Assembly: GCA_002633005.1 (NCBI GenBank)
Contig: NMRA01000338.1
Location: 49,331-113,330, forward strand
Direction: 5' to 3'
DNA: 64,000 nt
Source: Phoronis australis
Lineage: Eukaryota > Phoronida > Phoronidae
Every line of letters starts with the position of its first letter. The first letter of the stretch is position 1. Shown here one piece after another: positions 1 through 10,882 of the stretch. The notes below the pieces were generated by a model. It was given only the letters and a program-made list of their open reading frames with translations. It searched no databases and was not told the origin of the DNA. The position numbers and the translations under genes are program-made.

Positions 1-912
1 TAGAAGCACCCTTTTTACGCAATCTCAGATTCAGTTGGCGCGGCTGCAAGCCATTTCACCATGTATTTAAAGGGCTCGCGAAATCGAGGCTGTTAATCTA
101 TCACCACTAGTACACGCACGCCCTCTAGTTATTGAAGATTTTCCGAATAGCCCCATTGTGAAACATGTATTTCAGGTGGCGCTGTAAGGTTATCCGGATG
201 TGTGACGTGTGCGTTTAGCCAAACTCACTCTCCGATTCTGTGTCTACCTGTAAGCGCTAGTGTGCGTTGTATGTGATGTTTTCAATCGATAAAAGGGTGG
301 CCGTTGAACATACAGGACCACTCATATTGACTTGTTGTTTTTTTAGCAATCCCATTACATTATCCAGCGGTAGGAGAAAAACTTTAAAGATGTTCACACG
401 ATTTTTGTATCACAGACTCCAAATAAACCGCGTGATCATATTTTGCTAAAATTTTCACTACAGTGTAATAAAATGACAACAAAAGGGTGATGATACAAGT
501 AATCGAACGGCGCGATATCTTTCACTCCTTACTTTCAGCTCACCTGTCTCATTTTACATTTATTACTTTCAGTTCATGCTCCATAAAATGAATGTATACG
601 AGTTTTTATGTGAGTTGCAGATATTCAATGACGCCCATGCAGTTATGTTTGTTATATTTTGCTTACGTGTATGTTTTATTCTAATTGATAATCGCAATGT
701 ATTGCAAATGATGATGAAATTGTGTCTTTGCAGTTATGCACGTTTGGTTACGCATTCCTGTTTCACGGGCTGATGACGTATACATGTGTGAAACAAAGCT
801 GTGAATAAATCTGACATCCATATTCAGTGCACTTTAATTACCGTTTTTATGAAATGTCTGCCATTACACTGTGTACAAGTGAATTGTAAACATTATTTAA
901 CAGAGGAGCAGC
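1..912. other. No recognisable feature
   Basis: Mixed-composition sequence with only short open frames, none with a recognisable motif. No convincing splice-bounded exon or repeat was seen on either strand. Confidence 0.5.
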
Positions 913-972
913 CACTCGTCCGATGTGCACTAGTCCGAAGGTGCACTGGTCCGAAGGTGCATTAGTCCAAAG
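913..972. repeat. 16-bp tandem repeat, about 3.5 copies
   Basis: Three adjacent 16-bp units start at 925, 941 and 957, each a variant of GTGCACTAGTCCGAAG. A partial unit precedes them. Differences are limited to one to three bases per unit. A short minisatellite with no evidence of function. Confidence 0.85.
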
Positions 973-1329
973 GTCTGCTGCCTGTACTCCGCCACTGCGT
1001 GGTTCATTATGCACTTTTCTGAAAGACTGCATTGTTGTGAACTGAATCCATAAAAAACGAAGTATGCTATTACCTGATACATTGCGGCAAGTGCAGTGCT
1101 GCACTCGAGTTACACTGTGGAAACTTTCCGTTTCAGCGTGGTTTTAGTGCCAACAATCAATTTTTCGCAAAGATTAGTAACGATGCAAGCCGAATGTGCG
1201 AAAACATTCGATTGGTTGTCATCGGACGACTCTTAGAATTCGAAATTTATTACCAATGATCAAATCAATCTTGTTACCGTAGTATACATTCAATCATATG
1301 TGTGCCTTCAAAAATATTTGCTTTTCAAA

Positions 1330-1905
1330 AATGCAACATTTTTCATGTCATTTTTAGTAAAACATAAGGTTATCCCAGACATATTTTCCCTTAATTACAG
1401 CTTTTCGTAATTTAATCAAGTATTTGGTCTCTGCTCCGGAAGTGACGTTGTGGGAGGCAAGAATTTCGGGCAAATTTCTTTTCATTTAGTCTGACTGTGA
1501 GAGCTGTCGAGTCATTCATTGGTCTACCTCGGTTTTGACAAGTTCGGTCGTCGTTTGCTTTTGTTTACGAGTCAGTCAACAAGCCACACTGTTGCTGTAC
1601 ACAGGGAAGTACTCATTATCGCCCAGAGCCAGTAAGCAAGGCTGCTGCGACGTTTAGTAGTGGGAGTGAATGCAGGCCTAGTTCCACACCTAGTGAAGAA
1701 GACCGTTCGTCGTTCAATGAACAGATCGGTGAACCAAGCTTTGAAAAGTTTTTTGTGAAGTTATCTAAAGTATTGGAGCTTTTTAGAAGGTGCCAAGTGT
1801 GTGGCGAGGGTCACACGGCAGATTGTGCTCAGGTCACTATCCAGTGGGAGTGTGACGCGGGACATTCGGGCAAGTGGGACAGTTGCTCCTCTGTCCGTGA
1901 GTCTC
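1330..1905 (+). mobile_element. Decayed, internally deleted relative of the Kolobok/THAP element at 20.5-22.05 kb
   Basis: Read in parallel with the element at 20471-22054, this stretch matches its left terminal repeat (about 1330-1440), the leader including the TGACTGTGAGAGCTG segment, and the start of the THAP open frame near 1590. It then jumps to the distal part (1651-1905 corresponds to about 21240-21485). The frame near 1790-1900 keeps the zinc-type spacing CxxCG, then ECDAGH and KWDS, which also occurs in the longer copy. Most of the THAP-coding segment is missing, the ends are eroded and no clear TTAA duplication remains. Inference: a dead internal-deletion derivative of the same family. 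Confidence 0.75.
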
Positions 1906-2664
1906 CTTCACACCTCTTTCATACCAGTTTTTTCCTACTCAAGTTTTCAACATTATCGCAAAAATCTTAACCGTCGGCATTTAAGTGCACTGTATGTAAA
2001 CTTTTTCTGCCAACCCATTTAAGGGCGCGAGACGCTCGCGAGAACGCCTTAACATCCAGTTGATCAGATTTCTTTTTGTTATGACTACAAACTTTCTTGG
2101 ATGGATAAAAACTTACCTTTCAATACATTAGATATTTTCTTTTTCAACAAGAACTCTTTGAGTACCATGATATCAAGGAAAAAAGTCATGTTCACTAAGC
2201 CAGATATTCTGTATCCTATGTAAGGGACTCTGCGAAAACGAGGGAGAGAAAATATCAATCAATGCAACTACTGTTTCAGTATACGCCATGCGATTGGTTA
2301 TCTTTCACTGAAGCGTGCATGCAAAGGTGAATTATACTAATTTACATTTTTAGGCTTCTAATATACATAGACTTTTCCCTCATAAGGACTTTGTTTGGTC
2401 CACTTACTCGGGATAACACGAACAGAGTGAGAAATAGTGATGGAATTGTGATGCATTCTCTACAAACTCTCGTTGGCTTTTGGGACATCGGGAGCCCCGT
2501 CTAAATTGAATATAATTTACAGAAAAAAGATTTTTATTTTTTTCAAACTGTTTTGTACCAGGGGTTTAAATTTTACCTGTTCCATGATGAGATTTTTTCA
2601 ATAAATTGCATAGAAAATCATCAACAACGTATAACATACAAAACAATTCAGAGAAGAAACAATT
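1906..2664. other. No recognisable feature
   Basis: AT-rich unique-looking sequence. No coding signal, RNA gene or repeat was recognised. Confidence 0.45.
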
Positions 2665-2800
2665 GTCGGAAAATTGGGTTAACTGTGGGACTATTTGGTT
2701 GTCGGAATGTTGGGAAATTGTCGGAACAATTGGCTGTCAGAACAATAGGTCGTCTGAATCATGGTCTGTCGAAAAATTGGCTTATCGTTATATTGGGCTG
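2665..2800. repeat. Degenerate 16-20 bp minisatellite, about 8 units
   Basis: Successive units begin with variants of TCGGAA and carry an ATTGG core (for example TCGGAACAATTGGCTG followed by TCAGAACAATAGGTCG). Unit length drifts between 16 and 20 bp. The array is open in two plus-strand frames, but this looks like a by-product of the repeat. Confidence 0.7.
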
Positions 2801-3141
2801 TAAACACGCAAGGAATATTTGAAGCCCCATTTCGCACGTGCAGGAAACCCGTGTATTAGTTTTCGGAGGATGGTTATATTCGGTAGGTAGGCGTCTTAGC
2901 CACGAAGTACCATGTATTATTGCGTGTAGAAAAAATATGGAAAGACACCCGGGTCCGATATCCTATACATTTTGGACTAGTTCACGTTTGGACTACTGTC
3001 ATGTAACCATTAATACAGTATTTTGAATGTACATCAGGCACAATAGTCTAGCTGCCAAAAAGTTGACCCTGCAATGTTGTTTACTGTAAATTTTTCTTTT
3101 GGAAATTTATTATATGTGGTTAGGCGAATAAAATTAACTCG
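2801..3141. other. No recognisable feature
   Basis: Spacer between the minisatellite and the hairpin cluster. Nothing was recognised. Confidence 0.45.
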
Positions 3142-3207
3142 GTTGCACTTTGTGCAACTTTGAGCATTTTTTATAATTCAAGATGGCGGCTTCCGCCATC
3201 TTGAATT
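3142..3207. promoter_or_regulatory. Two perfect hairpins; the second contains inverted YY1-like motifs
   Basis: A 7-bp perfect inverted repeat (GTTGCAC, 3-nt loop, GTGCAAC; 3142-3158) is followed by a 15-bp perfect inverted repeat (3175-3189 with 3193-3207, 3-nt spacer). Each arm of the second contains AAGATGGCGG, which resembles the known YY1 site. Function is inferred only. These could equally be the core of a small palindromic repeat. Confidence 0.5.
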
Positions 3208-3317
3208 TCGCCTAATTTCCACACTCTGATCATGACGCCATGTAGGATCCTGCCATTTATTGTTTCCAATGTTCTTTGGGACGGAGAGTCCATTTCTGAT
3301 ATTGTTTTATGGATGCA

Positions 3318-3354
3318 AGGTCAAAGTCAAGGTCAAATTAGAGGTCAAAGGTCA
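3318..3354 (+). promoter_or_regulatory. Cluster of AGGTCA half-sites including a perfect DR1
   Basis: AGGTCA occurs at 3318-3323, 3330-3335, 3342-3347 and 3349-3354. The last two form a direct repeat with one-base spacing, the classical DR1 arrangement bound by RXR/HNF4/COUP-type nuclear receptors. There is no adjacent gene, so the cluster may simply be part of a repeat. Confidence 0.4.
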
Positions 3355-4694
3355 CGTTGAACTGAAACAAGGAAAATTCATCTCTTTTGCGCGACGAAAT
3401 GTTAAATTTATGGGAGATGCGAAATTATCATTTAAGTGATTCCATTATATCAAGAATAAGGGATAGCTAAATACTGGAATAAGATATCCTCCCAATATCT
3501 CAATAACTAGTTTAAAATATTGTTGTACCAGACCTACGCATGCCGCTCTGAGGAAAGTCCATCGCACTGATCACCTTGGACCATCTTTATACTTTATTAA
3601 TTGAGACAAAGCCGAGGATCTAGGGACTTCATTCAAGTGACCAGCACTGTGCCCCGTGTGACTCGAAAACACAACCTTGAGTAGAGGAAGGACGCTATGC
3701 CACACTGCCTCCTCATAGTGACTAGGGGTATGTGTATAGATTACGTGTAATCCGTGCAGGGTTCTGTCACATCCTGGTGGCTTTGATACCTCTCCACTAC
3801 GAATAAATACCACAGTTTTCCTTTGCCTCACAAATTGGATGTTCTGTTCTGAAGCAGTCGTCGTGTAACTCCCCAGAACTATTAGTCGCACTTGCTCCAA
3901 AGTTTTGAGAATTGACAACCTTAACAAACCATTAGTTCATTTTAAAGATTCAAACGAGCAAGACGAAAATGGTATCTGCCATTGAGCAAAAACTGAGTTA
4001 TTTTTATTTCAGGACAAAGTTGCTGATGCCGAAATTCGGCTCACTGTGATATACTGCCGATAGTGTGAAAGTTGCATCTACTGCGCACTAAAGCTACGCT
4101 GAACGCTACAAAGTTGCTGTAGCCAAAATTAATGAGATTTATGGCACTCTGACATAAATCCTATTATTTGGGCAAATACCATTATAGAGCCCTTCATGCT
4201 TCATATCCAACTCCTGGTTAGTTCCAACCAAGTCCGATGGTTGCGCTGTTTGTTCTTTCTCTCCAGCTTCCTGTTGGCCCAGCCTCAAGCAACAGTACAT
4301 TCACTCGTAAGTTTTCCTAATTAGACAAGTTTATACCTCTCCCGCCCTCCCTACCCGGGGTACCACAAAATTTCACGTCAACCGTTTTCTACCTTTACCA
4401 CGCTCCATCCCTTTTGCCGAACAAAATCTGCTGTTGGTTATTGTTGTTTTTACAGCCACTGCTGGTACCTTCTTCAAGCCCGGAGCGTGTTACCGTCAGG
4501 CAAGAACCGACGTCATTGGCTAGCGACCAGACCTGTACTTGAGCGTCCATTACTGCAGCTTGCTTCTCTCCACCCCGGTCACAGCTCTCGGCACATACTG
4601 AGCCACAACACCACGTTCCTTACAATATCTCTTTTTATCACTCCGGCTGGTCTGCTCACTCAGCTTGTCCGGAACCTGCTTTGCAGGTTGTTAT
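3355..4694. other. No recognised gene; one 118-codon minus-strand open frame
   Basis: The longest frame (3571-3927, minus) has no recognisable domain, signal peptide or membrane segment and no convincing flanking splice sites. It is probably chance or transposon debris. No RNA gene or ordered repeat was seen in the rest. Confidence 0.4.
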
Positions 4695-4959
4695 AGCCCA
4701 GTTGGCTGTTTGGTGTACCCACTTGGTACTTTATATGATATTTGCCCATTTGGCAGTTTGTACCCACTTGGTACTTGTTATTGAATTTGCCGCTTTGCTC
4801 GACCCAGTTGGTAGGCAATCGGCCAATACCCATTTGGTATTATGTACCCATTTGGTACTATGCTAACCTGTGCCACTTAGTATCCGATACTCAGTTACAC
4901 TTTGGGTATCGGAAATGTGTGTGTTATCTCTTGTAATTAAGGAACCCATCTGGTTCCTT
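4695..4959. repeat. Array of eight small hairpins with variable stems and a conserved CANYT loop
   Basis: Eight short perfect inverted repeats share a loop of the form CA-N-T/C-T and a closing CC/GG, while the outer stem pairs differ from one hairpin to the next and change together on both sides. Stems and positions: AGCC/GGCT at 4695-4707; GTACC/GGTAC at 4715-4729; TGCC/GGCA at 4743-4755; GTACC/GGTAC at 4760-4774; ACC/GGT at 4802-4812; AATACC/GGTATT at 4825-4841; GTACC/GGTAC at 4844-4858; AAGGAACC/GGTTCCTT at 4939-4959. Between the last two, 4883-4913 forms a larger hairpin (TCCGATAC with GTATCGGA). The flanking sequence is not repeated. I do not recognise the family. Confidence 0.75.
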
Positions 4960-5084
4960 CTGTGAAATATTTATTTGTAGAGCTGTGACCCTGAAATTCC
5001 CAATACAACTTAAAATATTTATTATTCTTGTTGTTTTATTTGTCCCCAATAATTCAAAATTAATTTTGGATATTACTGTTCATG

Positions 5085-6330
5085 ACACAAAAATTACGTT
5101 AATACGTATTGTCCAAATAGGCACTCGCCGTCCTTTTTTGAAAGAATAAAACAAGATATTCAGGATATAGGAAATTACTCTGTTATTTGGGCAGGCGATT
5201 TTAATCTTGCTCTCGATCAGTCTAAGGACACGCTTAATTATCGACAGGTTAATAACCCGAAGTCACGGATTAAGTTGTTGGAGATTTGGACAGAATTGTC
5301 TATTGTTGATGTGTGGCGGGAACTAAACCCCAGTAGTAAAGAATATACTTGGAGAGCTGGAAGTAACGATCCAGACTAGATTTTTTTTTCTAATTTCTGA
5401 AAACCTTTTAGCTGATATTGACGACTCCATAATAGAATTCGGTTACCGGTCCGATCATTCAATGGTAACGGTTTTTTTAAAGTGATGTTTCCAGGAGGAG
5501 AAAATCATTTTGGAAGTTTAATAATTCTCTCCTAAAAGGCTCTGAGTATATTGCTGCAGTAAAGAATACTATTAAATTAGTTAAACAACAGTATATGACA
5601 GACGACATTCAGACTGTTGATAGTACAAGTAATTCAGATTTACAAATGTCTATAAATGATCAACTTTTTCTTGAAACGTTGTCGATGGAGATTCGCGGCA
5701 AAACAATTTCCTTTGCAGCTTACTTAAAAAGAAAAAGTGATACAGTTGAACAGCAACTTATCAAAGAAATAAGCTTGTTGTAAAAAAGTCTAAGCCTTGA
5801 CAGGGAACTATTGGAACAAAAAATTAATCTACTTGCCGAGCTAAGACAAAATAAGTGAAGAGGTCTATGACTAGGTCGACAGCAAGATGGATTGAAGAAG
5901 GTGAAAAGCCTTCCCAATATTTTCTTCACTTGGAAAATAGGCATTACACATGTATGTAAGTTCATGCCTTTTTTTAGGAAATCTGACAATCCTAAACCAA
6001 TAGTGAAGAAGAGGTTTTTCAGGAAACCAAAACTTTTTATGAAAATCTATACAAATATAGACAGTCTAACAATACTTCTTAAAAAACTCTTCTTGATAAT
6101 GTTTGTGTCTCCAAGCTGAATGAGACAGAAAAAATTAGGTCTTCTTACATATGAAGAAGTCACCCAATGCTTGAAAAAATGAAAAACAACAAAAGCCCAG
6201 GCTCTGATGATTTTTCAGTGGAATTCTTTAATTTATTTAGGCTGACATTGGACATTTCGTTGTTCGCTCACTTAATACTGGTTTTGCTGTTGGCCAGTTA
6301 TCCTCAACACATACAGAGGGAGTGATCATA
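5085..6330 (+). mobile_element. Dead L1/Tx1-like LINE fragment (endonuclease to start of reverse transcriptase)
   Basis: Translated plus-strand pieces read in LINE order. An apurinic-type endonuclease region contains the WAGDFN motif (about 5190-5210), then a segment resembling the ELNP..KEYTWR stretch of L1-like elements (about 5320-5360). YRSDHS follows near 5440-5460 and a FNNSLLKGSEY-like linker near 5515. WIEEGEKPSQYF (about 5890) and MKNNKSPGSDDFSVEFF (about 6180-6230) are typical of the linker and reverse transcriptase start, and SLNTGFAVGQLS lies near 6270-6300. Stops and frame changes (for example the TAG after 5375) break the frame. Both ends are missing. The 3' side is cut at about 6330 by a G-rich-ended repeat. 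It cannot encode working protein. Confidence 0.8.
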
Positions 6331-6612
6331 GGCGGATTTAGGGGGGCCCAGGCCCCCGCTTGACTGCTGCAAGCAAAAATGTAACAGCAACAGCGTGAAG
6401 CATGAGGAAATATTGAGTAAGCAAGTAGGACGCGGAGAAGGGGGTGCTCCAGATCAGGGCGTTCCCGCTTTTTTAGTCCACCTGTAGCTTTTCCGAACAG
6501 AAGGCTTACATACTCGGCTCCCGCAACTTCGGGCCTGAGCCGTACATACAATCGCGCTTTGCACAATTCCCCGGACAACGTGTTGCCCCCCCCCCCCCTA
6601 TGGTATCCTAGA
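6331..6612. mobile_element. Short member of the AGGCGGATTTAGGGG repeat family inserted in the LINE
   Basis: The left end is AGGCGGATTTAGGGGGGCCC and the right end runs through a poly-C tract to TATCCTAGATCCGC, an imperfect inverted match to the left end. Both ends also match those of a longer copy at 12832-14984, including the TTTGCACAA block before the poly-C. About 280 bp, non-coding. It interrupts the LINE reading frame exactly where the reverse transcriptase homology stops. Confidence 0.65.
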
Positions 6613-9490
6613 TCCGCATCTGCGGATATACTATCCATGGGGTGAAAGTTGCCTCTACTGTGCATTAAGGTACAATGAACGGTAATAACGGTTAACTTCA
6701 AAATAACATGAAATAATAATCAACAGTTTATTAAGCCTAATAACACCTCTGAAATGACTCCATTACGACCACAGCATAACCATATTAAACAAAAAGGTCA
6801 GCTCTTTTTCACGACTAGAGCATTTGTGAGGCGTCGCAAAATTTAATTAAATCAAAAAACAGGCTTGTGTGAAATGGGTTGTCCCAATATTATAGTCGTA
6901 TTGCCAATGCAGCAGCGCTCAAATAAGCTTCGAGTTTAAACATTGTATTGCTCATGGTGTCCTGGAGAACTTTGCTGTAATATGGATCACAGGGATTTAC
7001 TATCGTTCACTTTTTTTTCTGGAGAGCAAAACGAATTCAGTCCAGATTTCTGTTCATGGCTGAGCAAACTAAAAAGGTTTGCATCACGTAACACCCAGTT
7101 TTGGAGGTTACGACAGGCCATTGGTTTGCTCTATCCAGGCCCCAGGTCTCTGTTTCACGACTTTTAGGACATAAAGTTAGTGCACGTGCGTTCCCTCTTT
7201 ACAATTACTGAATAAATAAAGGTTTTACCCGTGATTAAGGGAACGGCGAGCGAAGAAATGTCTCCACGACACGCTAAAAGTGGCCCGTGAGAGGGGAATA
7301 TGCGTCCGCGAAAGGGGAATGGCTTACCTGAGAGAAAATTTAGGGCACGGGTGACTCAGAGTCCCGCGAAGACAGGAAGTGTCGGTGCCTTGTATCCGTA
7401 AAATTCAAATAAAACTCGGCAAAACTGTTGTGGATTCGGTAACCAAGTAGGTTTTGACGCCAGTTGGCAAGCGGTAGCCGCACGTGTTTGTCTCTACGAT
7501 ATTGGAAACTTATAGATTTAACGAACTGTGGAAAAGTAGTAACTTTTGTGCTCGGTGTACTACTGTAGTATGTCAACTAACATGGAGGGGTACGGCTTCT
7601 ATATTTCAACAACGTAGTGGAGATTTCTATTCGCAGAATTTTTCGAAAACTTTGTCGTTACTGCCACTTAATTGCCATGAAAATATTCGAGATATACTTC
7701 GAGGCAAATGCTGCAAATTGGTCAATTTTTTCAACCGAGCCAAGTATACATAATAATATTTGCAGCCAGATGTCACAGTTATCCACACGATGAGCCAACC
7801 CGACTTCTGACCAACAAATTTACGCAAATTGCATTGTGACTGACGTTAACAGTTAGCCAATATTCAAGCTTTTTTACATTCAGGTGGCCAGTTTTGCAAA
7901 AATGGAACACGCAGTGATAATAATGAGACGATGGTGTCAGAATTCTGTGAAATAAAATAGGCAAAACAGAAATTCCACACGTTACTCAGGCCTTCTACAA
8001 GCCCATTGCAACACAAAGTGTGTTCCAATTATCTTATATTTTGTCGGTATCAAATAAATCTTAAGAAGAAAATTTAAAAAATCTGAGAAACGGTTCCCTC
8101 AGTCTTAGACCAGAAGTGTGTTTGACAGACCAATGAATCTGTAATCGGTGTTTATAATTGCTGAAAGTATCAAAAATTAAAAGGCTTGAACGTGGTAACA
8201 AAGGTTTGAAGTTGTCTCAAATAACTTGCATATTTTGCAAGCAAGTGATAAGTTTAAAGAATTGTTATGGCTACGAATGAAAAAATAAAGACGTATTTCT
8301 ATACGAATCATTCAATACTTATTATATTATATACAAACTTGTTTTTTGGAAATAGTAAATATTTAATTATGTGTGAAATTGTAAAGCAGTTACCATATCA
8401 TATTTTTGAAAAACAAGGGCAACGAGTTTGATCCAACCTGACGTACTTAATTATTCATGTTTCAATATTTATTCCAGGTTCAGTGACATTTTAAGGCCAC
8501 TTCAAGCTGCAACATAGACAAGCTATGTTACTCCTTTCTCTTCCCTCAGCATGTTGTCCACACACCAGCAGTGCTGTAAGGCAGGCACAATGTACAAGCC
8601 AGTGGCTCTGGAGAAATGTGAATTGCAATACTAAGTTACCATACGAAAATGTACCAGTGGATTGTTTGTGTATGAAGAGGTACTATATCCGACTGCTACA
8701 CCAGCCAGCCTCATTGGTGAGGCCCTTTCATAGGCAATGAGTCATGTGTAGGCAACAAGGGCTTATTTCCTTTCCTGGAAGAAACATGAGGCGCTGAAGC
8801 TTAAGAAGATCTAGTAACACTCTGGTCTAGTTCAGGGTCAGATTTTGGGCACAAAGCGAGTCAAATGATATGATGTTGTGTTTACCTGCAAGGATTTAAT
8901 TGTGGACTTTACTGAGGCTGAATGATGTTACACGAAGGAAAACCACGTACAAAAACTGGATCTTTTTTACAAGCGCTTCTATAGACAGAGATCGTGTAAC
9001 TTCGTAATATAGTTTACAAAAAAGCCACAGGCTTTGCATACCGAAGTCCGCCATTACAGAAATGTCACAAATAAAAACAGAACAGCTGTTCAGTATAATG
9101 TTAGTGAGCAATTCCAAGTCGTATTCCTGGGTTATATAAGACCTGTGTTTTATCAAATACGTGATGTGACTTGAATTTGCTGTTTGTTTATTATTCTAAC
9201 TTAGGTTTTAATTATTTCAAATGGATCTGTTCCAGCGCAGGACATGTACTCTTTTGACTCGTTTACTTTCATGAGACTGAACTGTTCCCTGGAATCTATC
9301 CACACATGTTCTAAGCAGTACGACACAATGTTCACAGAAACATCCCAGAGCCAAATAACCATTCCCTAATATGGCAACATTGTTATGAATTTCTTATGAT
9401 TTCCCTAAGTTCTTAAGATTGTTTTTGTGAGTCACTTAGTTCAGTTGCACAACATTACTGTCCCGATGATACCCATATAAATTAAATAGT
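6613..9490. other. No recognisable gene
   Basis: Nearly 2.9 kb with only short open frames. No motif, splice-bounded exon, RNA gene or ordered repeat was recognised. It may contain old transposon debris. Confidence 0.4.
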
Positions 9491-10223
9491 CGGTGGGCCA
9501 GATTTTGTAGGGCCTCTAGAAAATGGTTTTTGTGAGTACTTTAGGGGGGCAATTTTATTTTGGTGTTTTTTAATTCATTTATTAGAGTGTTTTCAAAATC
9601 TAAAAAGTTCCCACATATAAAGTTGCACATTTTTGAGAAATTTGAGTTTGAAGTTACATAATAATCTCCAAAGAGCTTAGTAAACTTATATTTGTAAAAA
9701 CAACAGTTTTGGTGACTTTTTTGTAAAAAAAGTAATATGGTCCCATCAGTGCCATTGTATTGAACAATATTACACTCACATTACACGTTTTACTATTGTA
9801 AATTAATTGTAAACAGTGAAATTTAAAAAACGTAAAGAGACACCTAGTGGCAAAAATGCAAACTAAGTCTGAATGTTACTAGGAAGTTATTCTGGCATTG
9901 TCAGGCAACAAAAATAACACAAAACACTTGAGACTGGGCAAAATTTGTGCCTCAATGACTAAAACATTGACTAATGGTGTAAAATACAGCTTGTTTGCAT
10001 AATACACCAGAAATACGTTATAGTACAAAAACAATATAGTTGAATGATCTCTGTGAATGTGCACAAAGACTGTATGAAAATAATAGATTATTCTGACAGC
10101 GTTTATCAAGCAGTATGAGACAAATACATGACAATGATCAAAGTATGTACTTTCTATGACTTACTCAACAAATAAAATTAACTTTTTAATACAAAAAAGG
10201 AAATAACGGGGTTGGAGGTCTAT

Positions 10224-10493
10224 TTAGGGTTGGCCTGTCAAAGAACTATCCAATGTTATGCAGTCAGTGTTGCTGATGTTACTACAGTTGTCACAGCTGC
10301 ACATTTCTGTACAGTTTGACCCAGCATTGCAGCACAAACTCAGTTTCCCAGCACACATGTTCTTTTTGCACTTGCAGCGTTCATCGTTTAGTACTGTCAA
10401 TGGAGATGCGGTCATTGCCATACATATTAACTGCAAAGCTCCACCGCCAAGGAGCCAACTATGGTCGATTAGAGAGGGTACAGCACTGCACAC
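10224..10493 (-). pseudogene. Cysteine-rich (CXC-like) fragment of the transposon-encoded protein
   Basis: An 89-codon frame contains a run of cysteines spaced CKCKKNMC...CC...C...CSCDNCSN, resembling the cysteine-rich CXC-like tails on some transposon-derived animal proteins. It lies inside the TIR element, on the same strand as the fragment at 10691-10882. It is preceded and followed by stops in all frames, so it reads as a remnant rather than a gene. Family assignment is tentative. Confidence 0.4.
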
Positions 10494-10690
10494 TGGTGAT
10501 TAGCCCGCAGGCAATGAAGGGTCAAACACTAAGTCCTTGTTTGGAGGCGGGCACTATTTGGGCAAACGTTTGATTCAAAATATGTTACAATGGGCTGTGT
10601 TAATTAGAGTCAGCAAGTGAATTATTGAACACTAGCCTCAATTCACTTTCGTATCTCTTAGTCAGGCACAAACTACAACAGTGAGTAGCT

Positions 10691-10882
10691 TCAACAATAT
10701 TTCTTAAGATTGCCTGTCCAAATAACTTCATGCACACCAGCTTTCTGAAGAACAGCTTCAAAGTCTTGCTTTATTTTTGAAAGGCAAATGACATCTCCAT
10801 GTGCTAGAAGCTTTGATTCAATGAACTCCAAACAAAACTGTAGAAAAACATCTCTGAAAACTGGGGATTCGTCACTCTCCAC
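10691..10882 (-). pseudogene. Unassigned protein fragment within the TIR element
   Basis: A 63-codon frame with regular amphipathic composition (contains VFLQFCLEFIESKLLAHGD). Upstream on the same strand the reading continues in pieces (KKRKTKIVESDESP), suggesting erosion of a longer ORF. I do not recognise the family. Its position suggests it belongs to the same destroyed transposon protein as the cysteine-rich fragment. Confidence 0.35.

Noticed and set aside
913-972. CRISPR-like array
   Set aside because: Contiguous 16-bp tandem units with no spacers, in a eukaryotic genome.
3571-3927. 118-codon minus-strand frame as a gene
   Set aside because: No recognisable domain, no splice context and unremarkable composition.
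10224-10573. Overlapping plus-strand frames as genes
   Set aside because: They are shadows of the cysteine-rich minus-strand fragment, with no motif of their own.
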